NCBI RefSeq assembly: GCF_016734815.1
Contig: NZ_JAERQF010000039.1
Coordinates: 1 to 49,761 of the forward strand
From: Hymenobacter rubidus
GTDB lineage: Bacteria; Bacteroidota; Bacteroidia; Cytophagales; Hymenobacteraceae
Length of the DNA: 49,761 nucleotides
Reading direction: 5' to 3'
Under the pieces are notes generated by a model, which did no database searches, was not told the DNA's origin, and saw only the letters and a list, made by a program, of their open reading frames with translations. Shown here one piece after another: positions 1 through 7,536 of the stretch. The first letter of the stretch is position 1. Each line of letters opens with the position of its first letter. Made by a program: the position numbers and the translations under genes.

Positions 1-780
1 GTAAAAGCAGGCGAATAGGGCGGCAAAAACAGCAGACGGGTTGCCGCCCCGCGGGCGGCCACTGCTGGCCGCCCGCGGGGCCTTGTGCACGCGCAGGTTG
101 TCGAGCACGACCACTTAGCCGGGCACGAGCGTAGGGCTGAGCACCTACTCGAGGTAGGCCACGAAGCTGACCGTGTTCACGGCCCCATCAAGTTCCATGA
201 CGGCCTCCACACCCTGCGGCGTGAGGGCAGCGAGCACCGACACGTTCGGCACTTATGCCGGGACACGTCCTGGTCGAACCGGCGGCCCCCTGCAGCGTGG
301 CCATAGCGGCGCGTATACGTCAAATTTACGCTCGTCTACAAACTTGAAGCGCGTGATGTCTTCGCCCGGCAAGACTTCGAGGAATGCTCGACGCAGCCCC
401 TTCGCATGTTCGGTGCCGCGCTCGGCGGCGTGGACGCTCTTTTTGCGTCGCAAGTCCAGCGCCTGCACCGCCTGCCAGACCTTGGTGCGGCCCGCCGGGG
501 CTCCGGCGGCGAGTTGGGCGCGTAACTCGTCCAGCGTGGCGTCGGGCTGCTGGGCCACGCAGGCCGCTAGTTCGGCGCGGGCTGCGGCATCGGGCAACGG
601 GGCCGAGCCGCCGCGGTGGGGTAAAGCCGCGGCTGACCCCGTGGTGCGCTGATGGCGGCGCAACTGGTGGACGAACGAGTACGACACGCGAAACCGCGCG
701 GCGAAGGCGCCAACTGAACTAGCACCCTCGGCGCAGGCGGCAAAGCCCCGTTCGCATGAATCGTCAGAATACGCCTTCAT
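1..780 (-). pseudogene. IS630-family transposase, frameshifted and stopped, runs off the left edge
   Basis: Read on the minus strand from the ATG at 780, the first about 175 codons give a helix-turn-helix region (RFRVSYSFVHQLRRHQRT) followed by FKFVDERKF, which carries the first catalytic Asp of an IS630 DDE domain. The frame is then lost near 255. The next frame continues with NVSVLAALTPQGVEAVMELD, meets in-frame stops near 148 and 118, shows the second catalytic region VVVLDNLRVHK at about 85-117, and after another shift reads LLFLPPYSPAF at the window edge, the IS630 motif before the final Glu. At least two frameshifts and two stops make it inactive. The outer end and terminal repeat lie outside the window or are not recognisable. 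Confidence 0.85.
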
Positions 781-822
781 ACTGTTACGTAAAATAAATC
801 GTTGTACACTGCCCTCGAAACC

Positions 823-1741
823 TCTAAAAAAGCCTTGGTCATCTTCGGCCAGCCGTCCCCGTGAGCGTCTACCAGCACATCGCCCACCAGCCTCCTACGT
901 GCCCGTGCGTCAGTTCTGCCAAGTGCTGCGCGTGGCTCCGGCTGCCTATTATGCGTGGCAGCGCCGCCAAGAGTAGCTTGCGGTCGAGCCGGTTTGGCAA
1001 GTGGCCGTGCGCGAAGCCTTTGGGCGGCACAGCCAGCGCTATGGCACGCGCCGAAGTATACGCCGAAGGCCATGCGGTGGGCCCCTGGCGCATCTGCTGC
1101 GTGTTCCACGCCCGCGGCCTACGGGCGCAGCAGCCCCGTTCGTTTGTGCCACCTACCACCGACTCGGACCCGGCCGTACGGGCGGCGCCCAACCGCCTGC
1201 TCAGCCAGCCGGCCTCAACCGCCCCGAACCGGGTGTGGGCGGGTCGTGCACGGCAGGGCGACATCACGTACTTGCCCTGCTAGGGCGGCGGCTGGCTCTA
1301 CCTGGCCATGTGGCTTGACCGCTGCTCACAAAAAATCGTGGGCGGGGATGTGCGCGAAACGATGCCGGAAGACCTGGTCAGCGAGGTCCTGCGCCGGGCC
1401 CTTGTGGTGCGCCACCCACCGGCTGGACTTATCGTGCACTCCGACCAGGGCAGCCAGTACACGGCTACCCGCTTCAAGGGCTCGCCCGCCACGAGGCCGT
1501 GCCCAGCATGAGCCGGCGTGGCAACTGCTACGATAATGCGCATGCCGAATCGTTTTGGAGCCGATTCAAAGCTGAATTGCTCGATGGCGGTAGCTTCCCC
1601 GGGATGGCCGACTCCAATCTTGAAATCAGCCACCACATCGCCGACTACAACGTCGAGCGGCGGCATTCTTCGCTCGGCTATCTTGTCCCCAACCACTTCG
1701 CAATCCACCTTCAAAAAACGTCCCAGTTCTGTCCGGCTTAG
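823..1741 (+). pseudogene. IS3-family transposase OrfB (with the tail of OrfA), multiply frameshifted
   Basis: The reading starts SKKALVIFGQPSP, the usual OrfA end of this group, at an A6G slippery site like those used for programmed -1 frameshifting in IS3 elements. It continues with VRQFCQVLRVAPAAYYAWQ (OrfB N-terminus), VWAG..GDITYLPC (first catalytic Asp), LIVHSDQGSQYTATR (second Asp) and AESFWSRFKAELLDG (catalytic Glu), and ends HLQKTSQFCPA at the TAG at 1739-1741. All three acidic residues survive, but an in-frame TAG after YLPC and frameshifts near 976, 1240-1290 and 1490 break the gene. It is not expected to make a working transposase. Confidence 0.85.
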
Positions 1742-1754
1742 TTAGACCACGTCA
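823..1754 (+). mobile_element. IS3-family element, copy 1, left end missing
   Basis: The right end is defined by a 36-bp terminal repeat (1719-1754; its reverse complement begins TGACGTGGTCTAACTAAGCC) that matches the end of a second copy at 3169. The left end, most of orfA and the left terminal repeat are gone: recognisable sequence begins at the slippery run AAAAAAG (826-832), inside what would be the end of orfA. The left flank joins directly onto the upstream region of the IS630 remnant. The right end has cut into the delta-60 repeat gene that follows. Confidence 0.8.
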
Positions 1755-1763
1755 GAAGTACCT

Positions 1764-3143
1764 TTGGTACAATTGACCAGCAGCGGTGCGAATTCCTCGG
1801 CCTTTACCCCAACGATTCAAAGCCCTGGTAGTGTCACGGCACTTGTGCGCCAACCGAACGGCCAGTTTATTATAGGCGGTAATTTTACCGAACTTAATGG
1901 CCAGCCTGTGCACAGGATGGTCCGCCTCACAACGACTGGCGCGCTGGATGCTGGCTTTACTGCCGCTGTTGGCGTGCTACCTGCGCCGGTGAGTTGTCTT
2001 GCTTTACAGCCAGACGGTAAAGTGTTGGCTGGTACCGCGCAGGGTACCTTCCGGTTTGCGCCTAGTGGGAATCCGGACCCTTCCTTTTCTTCGGCGCTTG
2101 CTGCTACTGTCCTTGCAATACAAGCCGACGGCAATATAGTAGTTGGCGGGGGGTTCACATTCACTGCCGGGGGAGCCACGTACAGCCGACTGGTTAGATT
2201 GACTAGTACAGGAGCTGTTGACCCAAGTTTTACTCGAAACACAACCGGCGCTTGGACACCAAGTACCACAGATGCCATATTGCTACAACCCAATGGTCGA
2301 ATTCTAGTAGCGGGCACCTTCTTGCCTCCTGGCCAGCCGGTAGTCACAAGGGTAGTTCGATATGAGGTCAATGGAACTCTTGACGCCACGTTCAATAACA
2401 ACCTAGCTTTCACAAACGCCAACGGGTCTACATCAAGTACCAACCGTATTTTCGCACTAGCCTTACAGCCAGACGACAAAATCCTAGTAGGTGGGAACTT
2501 TGGCGCTGTGGACGGAACGTTTCATCCTCAATTAGTGCGCTTCGACCCCAATGGGGTTTTAGATGCGACTTTTGGGTCAATATCAACTTTGTCAGGCAGC
2601 GTTTTTAGCATTGCTTTGCAGCCTAATGGGCGAATATTGTTGGGCGGAAATTTCGTTAATACAGGTTCGGGAAGTGCTGGGACATTAAATAATTTAGCTC
2701 GCGTACTCGATAATGGTCAGACGGATGCTTCATTCTCCACCAGTACAATACCTAATGATATAGTTCGAGCTATACTAGTCCAACCTGATGGGGCAATTGT
2801 TCTCGCAGGAAATTTTCTCACGATAGGAGGTCAATCTGCCGTTGGGGTAGCACGAATTATTGCGGCGAACGTATTGCAGATTAGTGAACCCGTAAAAACT
2901 CCTGAAGCGAAAATCTACGTATGGCCAGTTCCTACTAATTCAGTGTTGCATGTTGCCTTAGCAGCTGGTGAGCATGCTTTGTATTATGAGTTACTAGACC
3001 TATTGGGAAGGTCGGTTCGTTTCCAAACAACCACGAACGAGCCAGATTTTCAAATAAATGTATCTAACTTACCTGCAAGCAGTTATTTGCTTCGAATAAG
3101 ATTGAGCGGTAGTATAGTCACACATCGCATTCTTGTACAATGA
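1764..3143 (+). pseudogene. delta-60 repeat protein with type IX secretion sorting domain, 5' end lost
   Basis: The reading frame holds about seven repeats of the DUF5122/delta-60 type, visible as phrases such as LQPDGKVLAG, LQPNGRILVAGTF, LQPDDKILVGGNF and LQPNGRILLGGNF, each followed by a V-R-x-x-x-x-G-x-x-D-x-x-F strand; these proteins are thought to form beta-propellers. The last about 75 residues (from KIYVWPVPTNSVL to SSYLLRIRLSGSIVTHRILV) look like a T9SS type A sorting domain, so the parent protein was probably cell-surface or secreted. No signal peptide is present: the frame enters in mid-repeat (LVQLTSSGANSSAF), only about 10 bp after the IS3 terminal repeat ending at 1754, and a stop (TAG, 1743-1745) lies just upstream. 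The TTG at 1764 is therefore only the first possible start, not the native one. The C-terminus, ending at the TGA at 3141-3143, is intact. Base composition is clearly more AT-rich than the neighbours towards the 3' end. Confidence 0.8.
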
Positions 3144-3168
3144 TAAAATGGGACAGTTTAGTAAAAAC

Positions 3169-3204
3169 TGAGGTGTTCCAGCTAAGCCGGACACAAGTGG
3201 GACA
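3169..3204. repeat. terminal inverted repeat of IS3-like copy 2 (transposase 3' end)
   Basis: It begins TGAGGTGTTCCAGCTAAGCC and matches both the far end of the same element (4224-4259) and the end of copy 1 (1719-1754). The orfB stop codon lies within it. Confidence 0.75.
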
Positions 3205-4190
3205 TTGTTTGGAGTTGGGGTTCGAGGTGGTTGGGCGATTGGTTGCCGAGCGGGGAATGGCGGTGTTCAGCGTTGCAGTAGGCGATGAGGTAGCTGATTC
3301 CGGGCCTGGCTTCGGCCAGACAGGGGAAGCTTCCGCCGTCGAGCAGTTCGGTTTGAAGCGACTCCAAAAGGATTTGAGTCGTACTCGGTAGTTATCGTAG
3401 CAGTTGCCGCGCCGGTTCATGCTTTGCCGGGCGCCGTATTTGGCGACTAGGTTCTCGAGTTGGGTAGCTGTGTACTGGCGGCCTTGGTCGGAATGTACAA
3501 CGAGTCCAGCAGCGAGGGCATGTACCGTCAGCGCACGGCGCATGCCCTCGCTGACCAGGTCTTCCGGCATCGTTTCGCGAAGGTTCAAGCTGACGGCCTT
3601 GCGTGAGCAGAGGCCCAGCCAAGTGGCTAGGGAGAGCCAGCCCCCGCCCTGTTTGGGCAGGTAGGTCGCCCACCCTCACCCGATTGGGGCCTGCTGGTCG
3701 AGTAAGGGGTTGGGCGCCGCCCGCCGGGCGGAGTCTGAATCCGTGGTGCGCGGCACGAAGGCCATGCGGTCGGGTGGGGCGCGCAAGCCGTGCGCGGCTA
3801 GCGTGCGGCGGATGCGCCCCACCCGACCGCACGGCCTTCGGCGTGCAGCCGGTGGGTTCCATAGCGACGACCGTGCTGGGCAAACGCTTGCTACACGGCC
3901 ATCTGCTAGGCCAGCTCGAGGGTCAGCGCTTGGGAGATGATCAAGGATTTTTTAAAATATCGAGCTCCTGCTCGGCCCGCTTGAGGCAGGCACGTAGGGC
4001 GCGCACTTCGGGGCCACATCCTCACTGCCCAACTCGGCCACGAACTGCGCTTGTTACCCGCAGTAAAGCAGCTTGGGGCTGATGCCCAATTGCCGGGCGG
4101 CCGCTTGCCTTCTGCGGCTCTCAGACGCCAGGCGCAGGGCCTCGGCTTTGAAAGCCTCGTCGTATTTTCGGCGTTTGTTGGGCGATGCCC
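3182..4190 (-). pseudogene. IS3-family transposase OrfA and OrfB remnants
   Basis: From the right, the minus strand reads RRKYDEAFKAEALRLASESR then AAARQLGISPKLLYCG and a stop (about 4070-4165). This is the OrfA helix-turn-helix, with its last Trp lost. An A6 run at 3948-3953 marks the old OrfA/OrfB frameshift site. OrfB fragments follow: LREQRPSQ-type fragments, NLRETMPEDLVSEGMRRALT, LVVHSDQGRQYTATQLENL (second catalytic Asp), SMNRRGNCYDNYRV and ESLQTELLDGGSFP, ending LQTMSHLCPA just inside the terminal repeat. Frameshifts occur between nearly all blocks, so the gene is dead. It is closer to copy 1 than to any other element here but differs at many positions, so the two were probably separate insertions of related elements. 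Confidence 0.8.
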
Positions 4191-4223
4191 ACTCTTTTTG
4201 GCTGTTATCACAGAAGAAATATA

Positions 4224-4259
4224 CGTCCTGCTTCTATCCGGCTTGCCTAGACCATCTCA
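4224..4259. repeat. terminal inverted repeat of IS3-like copy 2 (orfA side)
   Basis: The reverse complement begins TGAGATGGTCTAGGCAAGCC and pairs with 3169-3204 at 26 of 36 positions. Confidence 0.7.
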
Positions 4260-4334
4260 GCACGCAACTGCTCCATCCAACAAAGCCACCTTGCGCATTG
4301 AGCTGAGTAACAAATAAAATCTTGCCCTAAAGGG

Positions 4335-5042
4335 AGCTTTAACTGGCTTACCTAAAAAGTAAAACCGACCAACACGACGCCCGCCTGCTCTGCCGCTCAA
4401 GCTTGGAACATGCCCTACGGGCGTGGCAGCTCCCCACTCCGGCGTTGCGCCCTGCAGGCGCTTTCGCGCGAGTGCCAGAGCCTGCCCCAGCAGACCGCGC
4501 GCCTCAAGAAGTAGCGCCATGCCCATTAGCACCGCTATAAGCCCGATGCACATACCCTCCCTGGCTAATCGCCCGCCGGCACCTGCTCGAGCAGCAACTG
4601 CAGACCCTGGACCAGGACGTATCGGCGCTGCTCAAAGCCGAGCCCGAACTCGCACGCAAGCTGGCGAACCTGGCCAGTATCCCGAGCATTGGCTAGCCCC
4701 CGCCATTGCTACCGTCGCCGAAACTAACGGCTTCGTGCTGCTGGAAAACGAGCGCCAACTCGCTTCATAAGCCTGCCTGGACATGGTGCAGCGCCTAAGT
4801 AGGCTCTCCGCTGGGACGTATCTCGCGTTGCGGCAACGTGTGCACACAGCCCTGTATCTGCCGGCCGTGAGCAGCTTGCGCTACAAACCGCAGCAATGGC
4901 CTTTCACACCCGGCAGCAAGCCCGCTTCGTTGCCGTAATGCGCAAACTGTTTCTCTGCTACGCGCTGTGGAAAAACAACCGGCTCTACGACCCGCAGTAC
5001 CAATCACCCCACATCGCCGAAAAAGAAGTAACCCCGACAAGC
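4335..5042 (+). pseudogene. IS110-family transposase remnant
   Basis: The frame first reads LAYLKSKTDQHDARLLCRSS, the K-T-D-x-x-D-A segment of the RuvC-like DEDD domain of IS110 transposases, then RAWQLPTPALRP. After frameshifts it gives LEQQLQTLDQDVSALLKAEP and ELARKLANLASIPSIG, the helix-hairpin-helix region that precedes the C-terminal catalytic Ser domain, where a TAG replaces the next codon. ETNGFVLLENERQLAS, another stop, LSAGT, ALYLPAVSSLRYKPQQ and VAVMRKLFLCYALWKNN follow to the end near 5042. The N-terminal catalytic part is missing and there are at least four lesions. IS110 elements lack usual terminal repeats, so the ends are approximate. Confidence 0.8.
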
Positions 5043-5378
5043 TAATGTGCCGAGGCTACACAGGATGAACCCAAAGGCCCTCTTTCAAGGAGTCCAAAGA
5101 TAAAAAAACTGCCCGATTCCTTGTTTTTCATCACAGTATCTATTGCCATCGAGAAAGAGATGGGCGAGTTCGAGTGCAGGATTTCTTCCTTTTGTTGTAC
5201 GGGCCGGGTGCCAAAGCTGGCGTTAGGCCGCCCACGCTACTACCTCAACGTGGGGAGCTGCCAAGAAACAAGAGGGGACAACGCGGGGACATTGGAATTG
5301 AGCAAGGGGCAAAAAAGGCTTTTGCTGCATCCATTGCAACCGTTTTTCAATCCTGTCCCCTAAAACGTCCCCCATTGA
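5043..5378. other. non-coding stretch between the IS110 remnant and the tRNA genes
   Basis: No open frame here has a recognisable protein signature. The left part probably includes the right flank of the IS110 element; the right part is the downstream region of the tRNA-Ser(UGA) terminator. I see no promoter or RNA gene in it. Confidence 0.5.
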
Positions 5379-5380
5379 AT

Positions 5381-5416
5381 AAAAAACCCTGTTTCCAGTG
5401 CGGAAACAGGGTTTTT
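5381..5416 (-). terminator. intrinsic terminator of tRNA-Ser(UGA)
   Basis: A nearly perfect hairpin, AAAACCCTGTTTCC / GGAAACAGGGTTTT with a 5-base loop. On the minus strand it ends in a run of T directly after the tRNA 3' end at 5419. Confidence 0.85.
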
Positions 5417-5418
5417 AG

Positions 5419-5503
5419 TAGAGAGCGAGGGATTCGAACCCCCGGAGGTTTAACCCTCAACGGTTTTCAAGACCGCCGCAATCGACCACTCTGCCAGCTC
5501 TCT
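5419..5503 (-). tRNA. tRNA-Ser, anticodon UGA
   Basis: 85 nt on the minus strand. The 7-bp acceptor stem is AGAGAGC with GCTCTCT, the anticodon loop CTTGAAA gives UGA (codon UCA), a long variable arm typical of class II tRNAs (TTGAGGGTTAAACCTC) follows, and the T arm is GGGGGTTCGAATCCCTC. The discriminator is A and the CCA end is not encoded. It lies 75 bp downstream of tRNA-Ser(CGA) with a terminator between, so each may be terminated separately or partly by read-through. Confidence 0.95.
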
Positions 5504-5541
5504 GGGTCAATTGTTCCTGCGCTGTGATACGTTTGGTCAAC

Positions 5542-5577
5542 AAAAAAGGCTTTTTCCAGCGCAGAAAAAGCCTTTTA
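5542..5577 (-). terminator. terminator between the two tRNA-Ser genes
   Basis: Hairpin AAGGCTTTTT / AAAAAGCCTT around CCAGCGCAG, followed on the minus strand by a T-rich run. It lies just after the tRNA-Ser(CGA) 3' end. Confidence 0.75.
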
Positions 5578-5578
5578 G

Positions 5579-5665
5579 TAGAGAAGGGGGGATTCGAACC
5601 CCCGATACCGTTGCCGGTATAACGGTTTTCGAAACCGTCGCATTCGACCACTCTGCCACCTCTCT
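5579..5665 (-). tRNA. tRNA-Ser, anticodon CGA
   Basis: 87 nt on the minus strand. The acceptor stem is AGAGAGG with CTTCTCT (one G-U pair), the anticodon loop TTCGAAA gives CGA (codon UCG), the long variable arm is built on TATACCGGCAACGGTATC, and the T arm is GGGGGTTCGAATCCCCC. The discriminator is A; CCA is not encoded. The D-arm region (TGGCAGAGTGGTCGA) is identical to that of the neighbouring tRNA-Ser(UGA), suggesting an old tandem duplication. Confidence 0.95.
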
Positions 5666-5693
5666 ATACAGGCCCCCGAGCGATTGGGGAGTG

Positions 5694-5701
5694 CAAAAGT
5701 A
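5694..5701 (-). promoter_or_regulatory. candidate -7 box TACTTTTG for the tRNA-Ser genes
   Basis: The minus strand reads TACTTTTG, a match to the Bacteroidota -7 consensus TAnnTTTG, 28 bp upstream of the first tRNA. The -33 region falls in the heptad repeat and is not a clear match. Confidence 0.55.
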
Positions 5702-5705
5702 GAAA

Positions 5706-5738
5706 GGAATGAGGAATGAAGAATGAGGAATGAAGAAT
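5706..5738. repeat. heptad repeat GGAATGA, first arm
   Basis: Four to five tandem copies of GGAATGA or AGAATGA. It is inverted relative to a second block at 5772-5820, so the two can form a long stem around a T-rich centre. Confidence 0.85.
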
Positions 5739-5771
5739 TTTTCTTGCGTTTTTTTCTATTGCGCTCAAAAT

Positions 5772-5820
5772 CAATTCCTCATTCCTCATTCCTCATTCCT
5801 CATTCCTCATTCCTCATTCT
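5772..5820. repeat. heptad repeat TCATTCC, second arm
   Basis: About seven tandem copies of TCATTCC, the reverse complement of the unit at 5706-5738. The block covers the last codons and the stop of the YihY gene on the minus strand. Confidence 0.9.
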
Positions 5821-6780
5821 AAGCTGCTCGCGCATCATCTGGCGGCGCCGGCCGGTGATGGCGTCCATGCTCACGTTCACTTCGAAGCCGATAATCAGCG
5901 TCATGCACACAAATTCGAGCCACACCATGAAGCCCACCAAGGCGCCAATGGAGCCGTAGAACGTGTTGTAGGAATTGAAAATGCGGACGTAGAGCGTGAA
6001 GAGAAACGACACCAGAAAGATGAGCAGCGTGGCCACCACCGCCCCGGCCGAGAGCAGCGGCCATTTGTCGTGCACGGGCGGCACAAAGTAGTAAATCACG
6101 CAAGTCGTGCTCAAAAACAGCCCCACCAGCGAGCCGTAGCGGATGAGCGTGAGCACCAAATCGGTGAACCGCTCGGGCACAATTTCATAGAACACCAACC
6201 CGTCAATCAGATAGGTGCCGAAGAAAATGCCCGCGATGGACAGCAGCAATATCAGCGCCAGCACGAAGGTGAGAGCAGTGGCAATCATGCGCTTGCGCAG
6301 GTAGCTGCGGTGCTTAAACCAGGGGTATTTCTTCTCGAACGCATCGAGCAAGGCCATGATGCCATTGGAGCTGAGCACCAGGGCCGTGAGAAAACCAAAC
6401 GAGAGCAAACCGCCGTGGTGAATGGTCACGATGTCCTCGATGGTAGAAGCCGTGGCCGCATACAACTCGCGCGGCATGAAATCGGCCAGAAACTGCAAAA
6501 TGTCCACGTTCAGGTTCGGCACGGGGATGTACGGAATGAGCGTGAACAGGAAAATGATGGTCGGGAACAGCGCCACCGTGAGGTTGAACGCCATGTAAGC
6601 CGCCCGTTTTTCCAGCGAATCCAGCCGCAGCTCGTGCAGAATGCGGTCGAGCACGTCATAAAGCGAGGCGTGCCCCCCTGGCAGCCGCAGCCGCTTCAGG
6701 CCCACAATCATCCGCCGGTAGGTGCGCTGCTTGCGCACATCGGGGAAGCGGGCTCGGCTGATAGCGGCGGGGGCTTTCAA
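5800..6780 (-). CDS. YihY/BrkB-family inner membrane protein
   Basis: 326 residues with about six hydrophobic segments, near residues 58-83, 125-148, 165-192, 210-236, 245-268 and 280-306. The signature stretch RAAYMAFNLTVALFPTIIFL lies at the first segment, followed by a conserved region ending in PNLNVDILQFLADFMPRELY. The family (once misnamed ribonuclease BN) is made of inner membrane proteins of uncertain function. The start used is a TTG at 6780; an ATG 23 codons later (MIVGLKRLRL) is the alternative, but the extra N-terminal residues look like normal basic protein. The C-terminus is odd: after MMREQL the last residues RMRNEE and the stop come from the heptad repeat at 5772-5820, so the natural end was probably replaced by repeat expansion. 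Confidence 0.88.
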   Translation of the reverse strand: MKAPAAISRARFPDVRKQRTYRRMIVGLKRLRLPGGHASLYDVLDRILHELRLDSLEKRAAYMAFNLTVALFPTIIFLFTLIPYIPVPNLNVDILQFLADFMPRELYAATASTIEDIVTIHHGGLLSFGFLTALVLSSNGIMALLDAFEKKYPWFKHRSYLRKRMIATALTFVLALILLLSIAGIFFGTYLIDGLVFYEIVPERFTDLVLTLIRYGSLVGLFLSTTCVIYYFVPPVHDKWPLLSAGAVVATLLIFLVSFLFTLYVRIFNSYNTFYGSIGALVGFMVWLEFVCMTLIIGFEVNVSMDAITGRRRQMMREQLRMRNEE

Positions 6781-6810
6781 GGGGGTTGGAGTATTATGAA
6801 CGCGCTAATA

Positions 6811-6916
6811 GAACGTCATGCAGAGCGCAGCGAAGCATCTTTACTGCAACAGTAAATCCTTTTGATTGGATTGCGTTGCGCAGTAAAGATGCTTCGCTGC
6901 GCTCTGCATGACGTTC
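6811..6916. repeat. long intergenic palindrome, AAGCATCT subtype
   Basis: The left arm starts GAACGTCATGCAGAGCGCAG and the right arm is its reverse complement. The arms cover about 40 bp each around a short unpaired centre. It lies between the convergent... thioesterase end (6920) and the YihY start, and its right arm reaches to 4 bp from the thioesterase stop codon. It shares the core GTCATnCnGAGCGnAGC with copies at 7428, 9501, 11424, 25262 and 41885. Confidence 0.9.
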
Positions 6917-6919
6917 ATG

Positions 6920-7411
6920 CTACTTCCGAAAAGCCGCCGGCGCCGGCGCATCGGGCAAGATGGCGCCGGGCTTGGGCAGCACCGGGCTTTCCAGGTCGTC
7001 TTCGCTAAAATACGGCGCCAGCTGCTGCTGGATGCTTTCCGGGATGGGCACGGGCCGGCCGGTGGTGGTTTTCACGAACACCATGAGCGTGTGGCCTTCG
7101 GTAAGCAGCTCGTGGGCTTCGTTGTAAATCTCGTACTCGAACAGCACCCGCGTGCCTTCGGGCGGCTGGCGCAGCAGCAGGCGTACCGTCAGCAGGTCGT
7201 CGTAGCGCGCCGGGCGGCGGAAACGGGTGCGCAACTCCCCTACCGGCATGCCCACACCATCCGCCTCTAGCTCCTTGTAGCTGATGCCGAGCTTGCGAAA
7301 CGCCTCGGTGCGCGCCACTTCAAAATACGCCGCGTAGTTGCCGTGATAGACGTAGCCCATCTGGTCGGTTTCGGCGTAGCGCACCCGGATTTGGATGTCG
7401 GATTGGTACAT
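6920..7411 (-). CDS. acyl-CoA thioesterase, YbgC/4HBT hot-dog family
   Basis: 163 residues. The N-terminal motif RYAETDQMGYVYHGNYAAYF, with the catalytic Asp near residue 16, is the 4-hydroxybenzoyl-CoA thioesterase/YbgC signature, and the rest fits a single hot-dog fold. The family hydrolyses acyl-CoA or acyl-ACP thioesters; the substrate cannot be told from sequence. About 25 C-terminal residues (from EDDLESPVLPKP) extend past the usual family length. The start ATG at 7409-7411 is followed upstream by a palindrome at 7428. MltG lies upstream on the same strand, but with the palindrome between them co-transcription is uncertain. Confidence 0.88.
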   Translation of the reverse strand: MYQSDIQIRVRYAETDQMGYVYHGNYAAYFEVARTEAFRKLGISYKELEADGVGMPVGELRTRFRRPARYDDLLTVRLLLRQPPEGTRVLFEYEIYNEAHELLTEGHTLMVFVKTTTGRPVPIPESIQQQLAPYFSEDDLESPVLPKPGAILPDAPAPAAFRK

Positions 7412-7427
7412 ATGCTTTGATGTCCTT

Positions 7428-7530
7428 TGTCATCCTGAGCGCAGCGAAGGACCTTATTACGCAAAAACAGTTTTGCAGTAACTCATGCTGCGTGAACGTG
7501 ATAAGGTCCTTCGCTGCGCTCAGGATGACA
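7428..7530. repeat. long intergenic palindrome, AAGGACCTTAT subtype
   Basis: Arms TGTCATCCTGAGCGCAGCGA / its reverse complement, extended through AAGGACCTTAT. It sits between mltG (stop at 7537) and the thioesterase start (7411), so it would be transcribed in any mltG-thioesterase mRNA. Open frames reading LRCAQDD or FAALRMT from it are artefacts. Confidence 0.9.
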
Positions 7531-7536
7531 GACGAA

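Larger units (their letters stand above)
3169..4259 (-). mobile_element. IS3-family element, copy 2, both ends present, internally decayed
   Basis: Both terminal repeats can be seen: 3169-3204 and the reverse complement of 4224-4259, both beginning TGAG and sharing the core AAGCCGGA, with 26 of 36 positions identical. The interior, read on the minus strand, carries orfA and orfB remnants in the right order. At 1091 bp it is shorter than a usual IS3 element, so it has probably lost internal sequence. No matching target-site duplication is evident beside the two ends. It lies in inverted orientation to copy 1, the two right ends facing each other across the delta-60 gene. Confidence 0.8.

Noticed and set aside
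1719..4259. An active composite transposon carrying the delta-60 gene
   Set aside because: Both transposases are broken and copy 1 lacks its outer end, so at most this is a relic.
5174..5702. Open frames across the tRNA-Ser genes
   Set aside because: They translate tRNA sequence and terminators and contain the usual tRNA artefact phrases.
6811..7530. Repeats near 6.8-7.5 kb as a CRISPR array
   Set aside because: They are single long palindromes of differing sequence between genes, not short direct repeats with regular spacers, and there are no cas genes.
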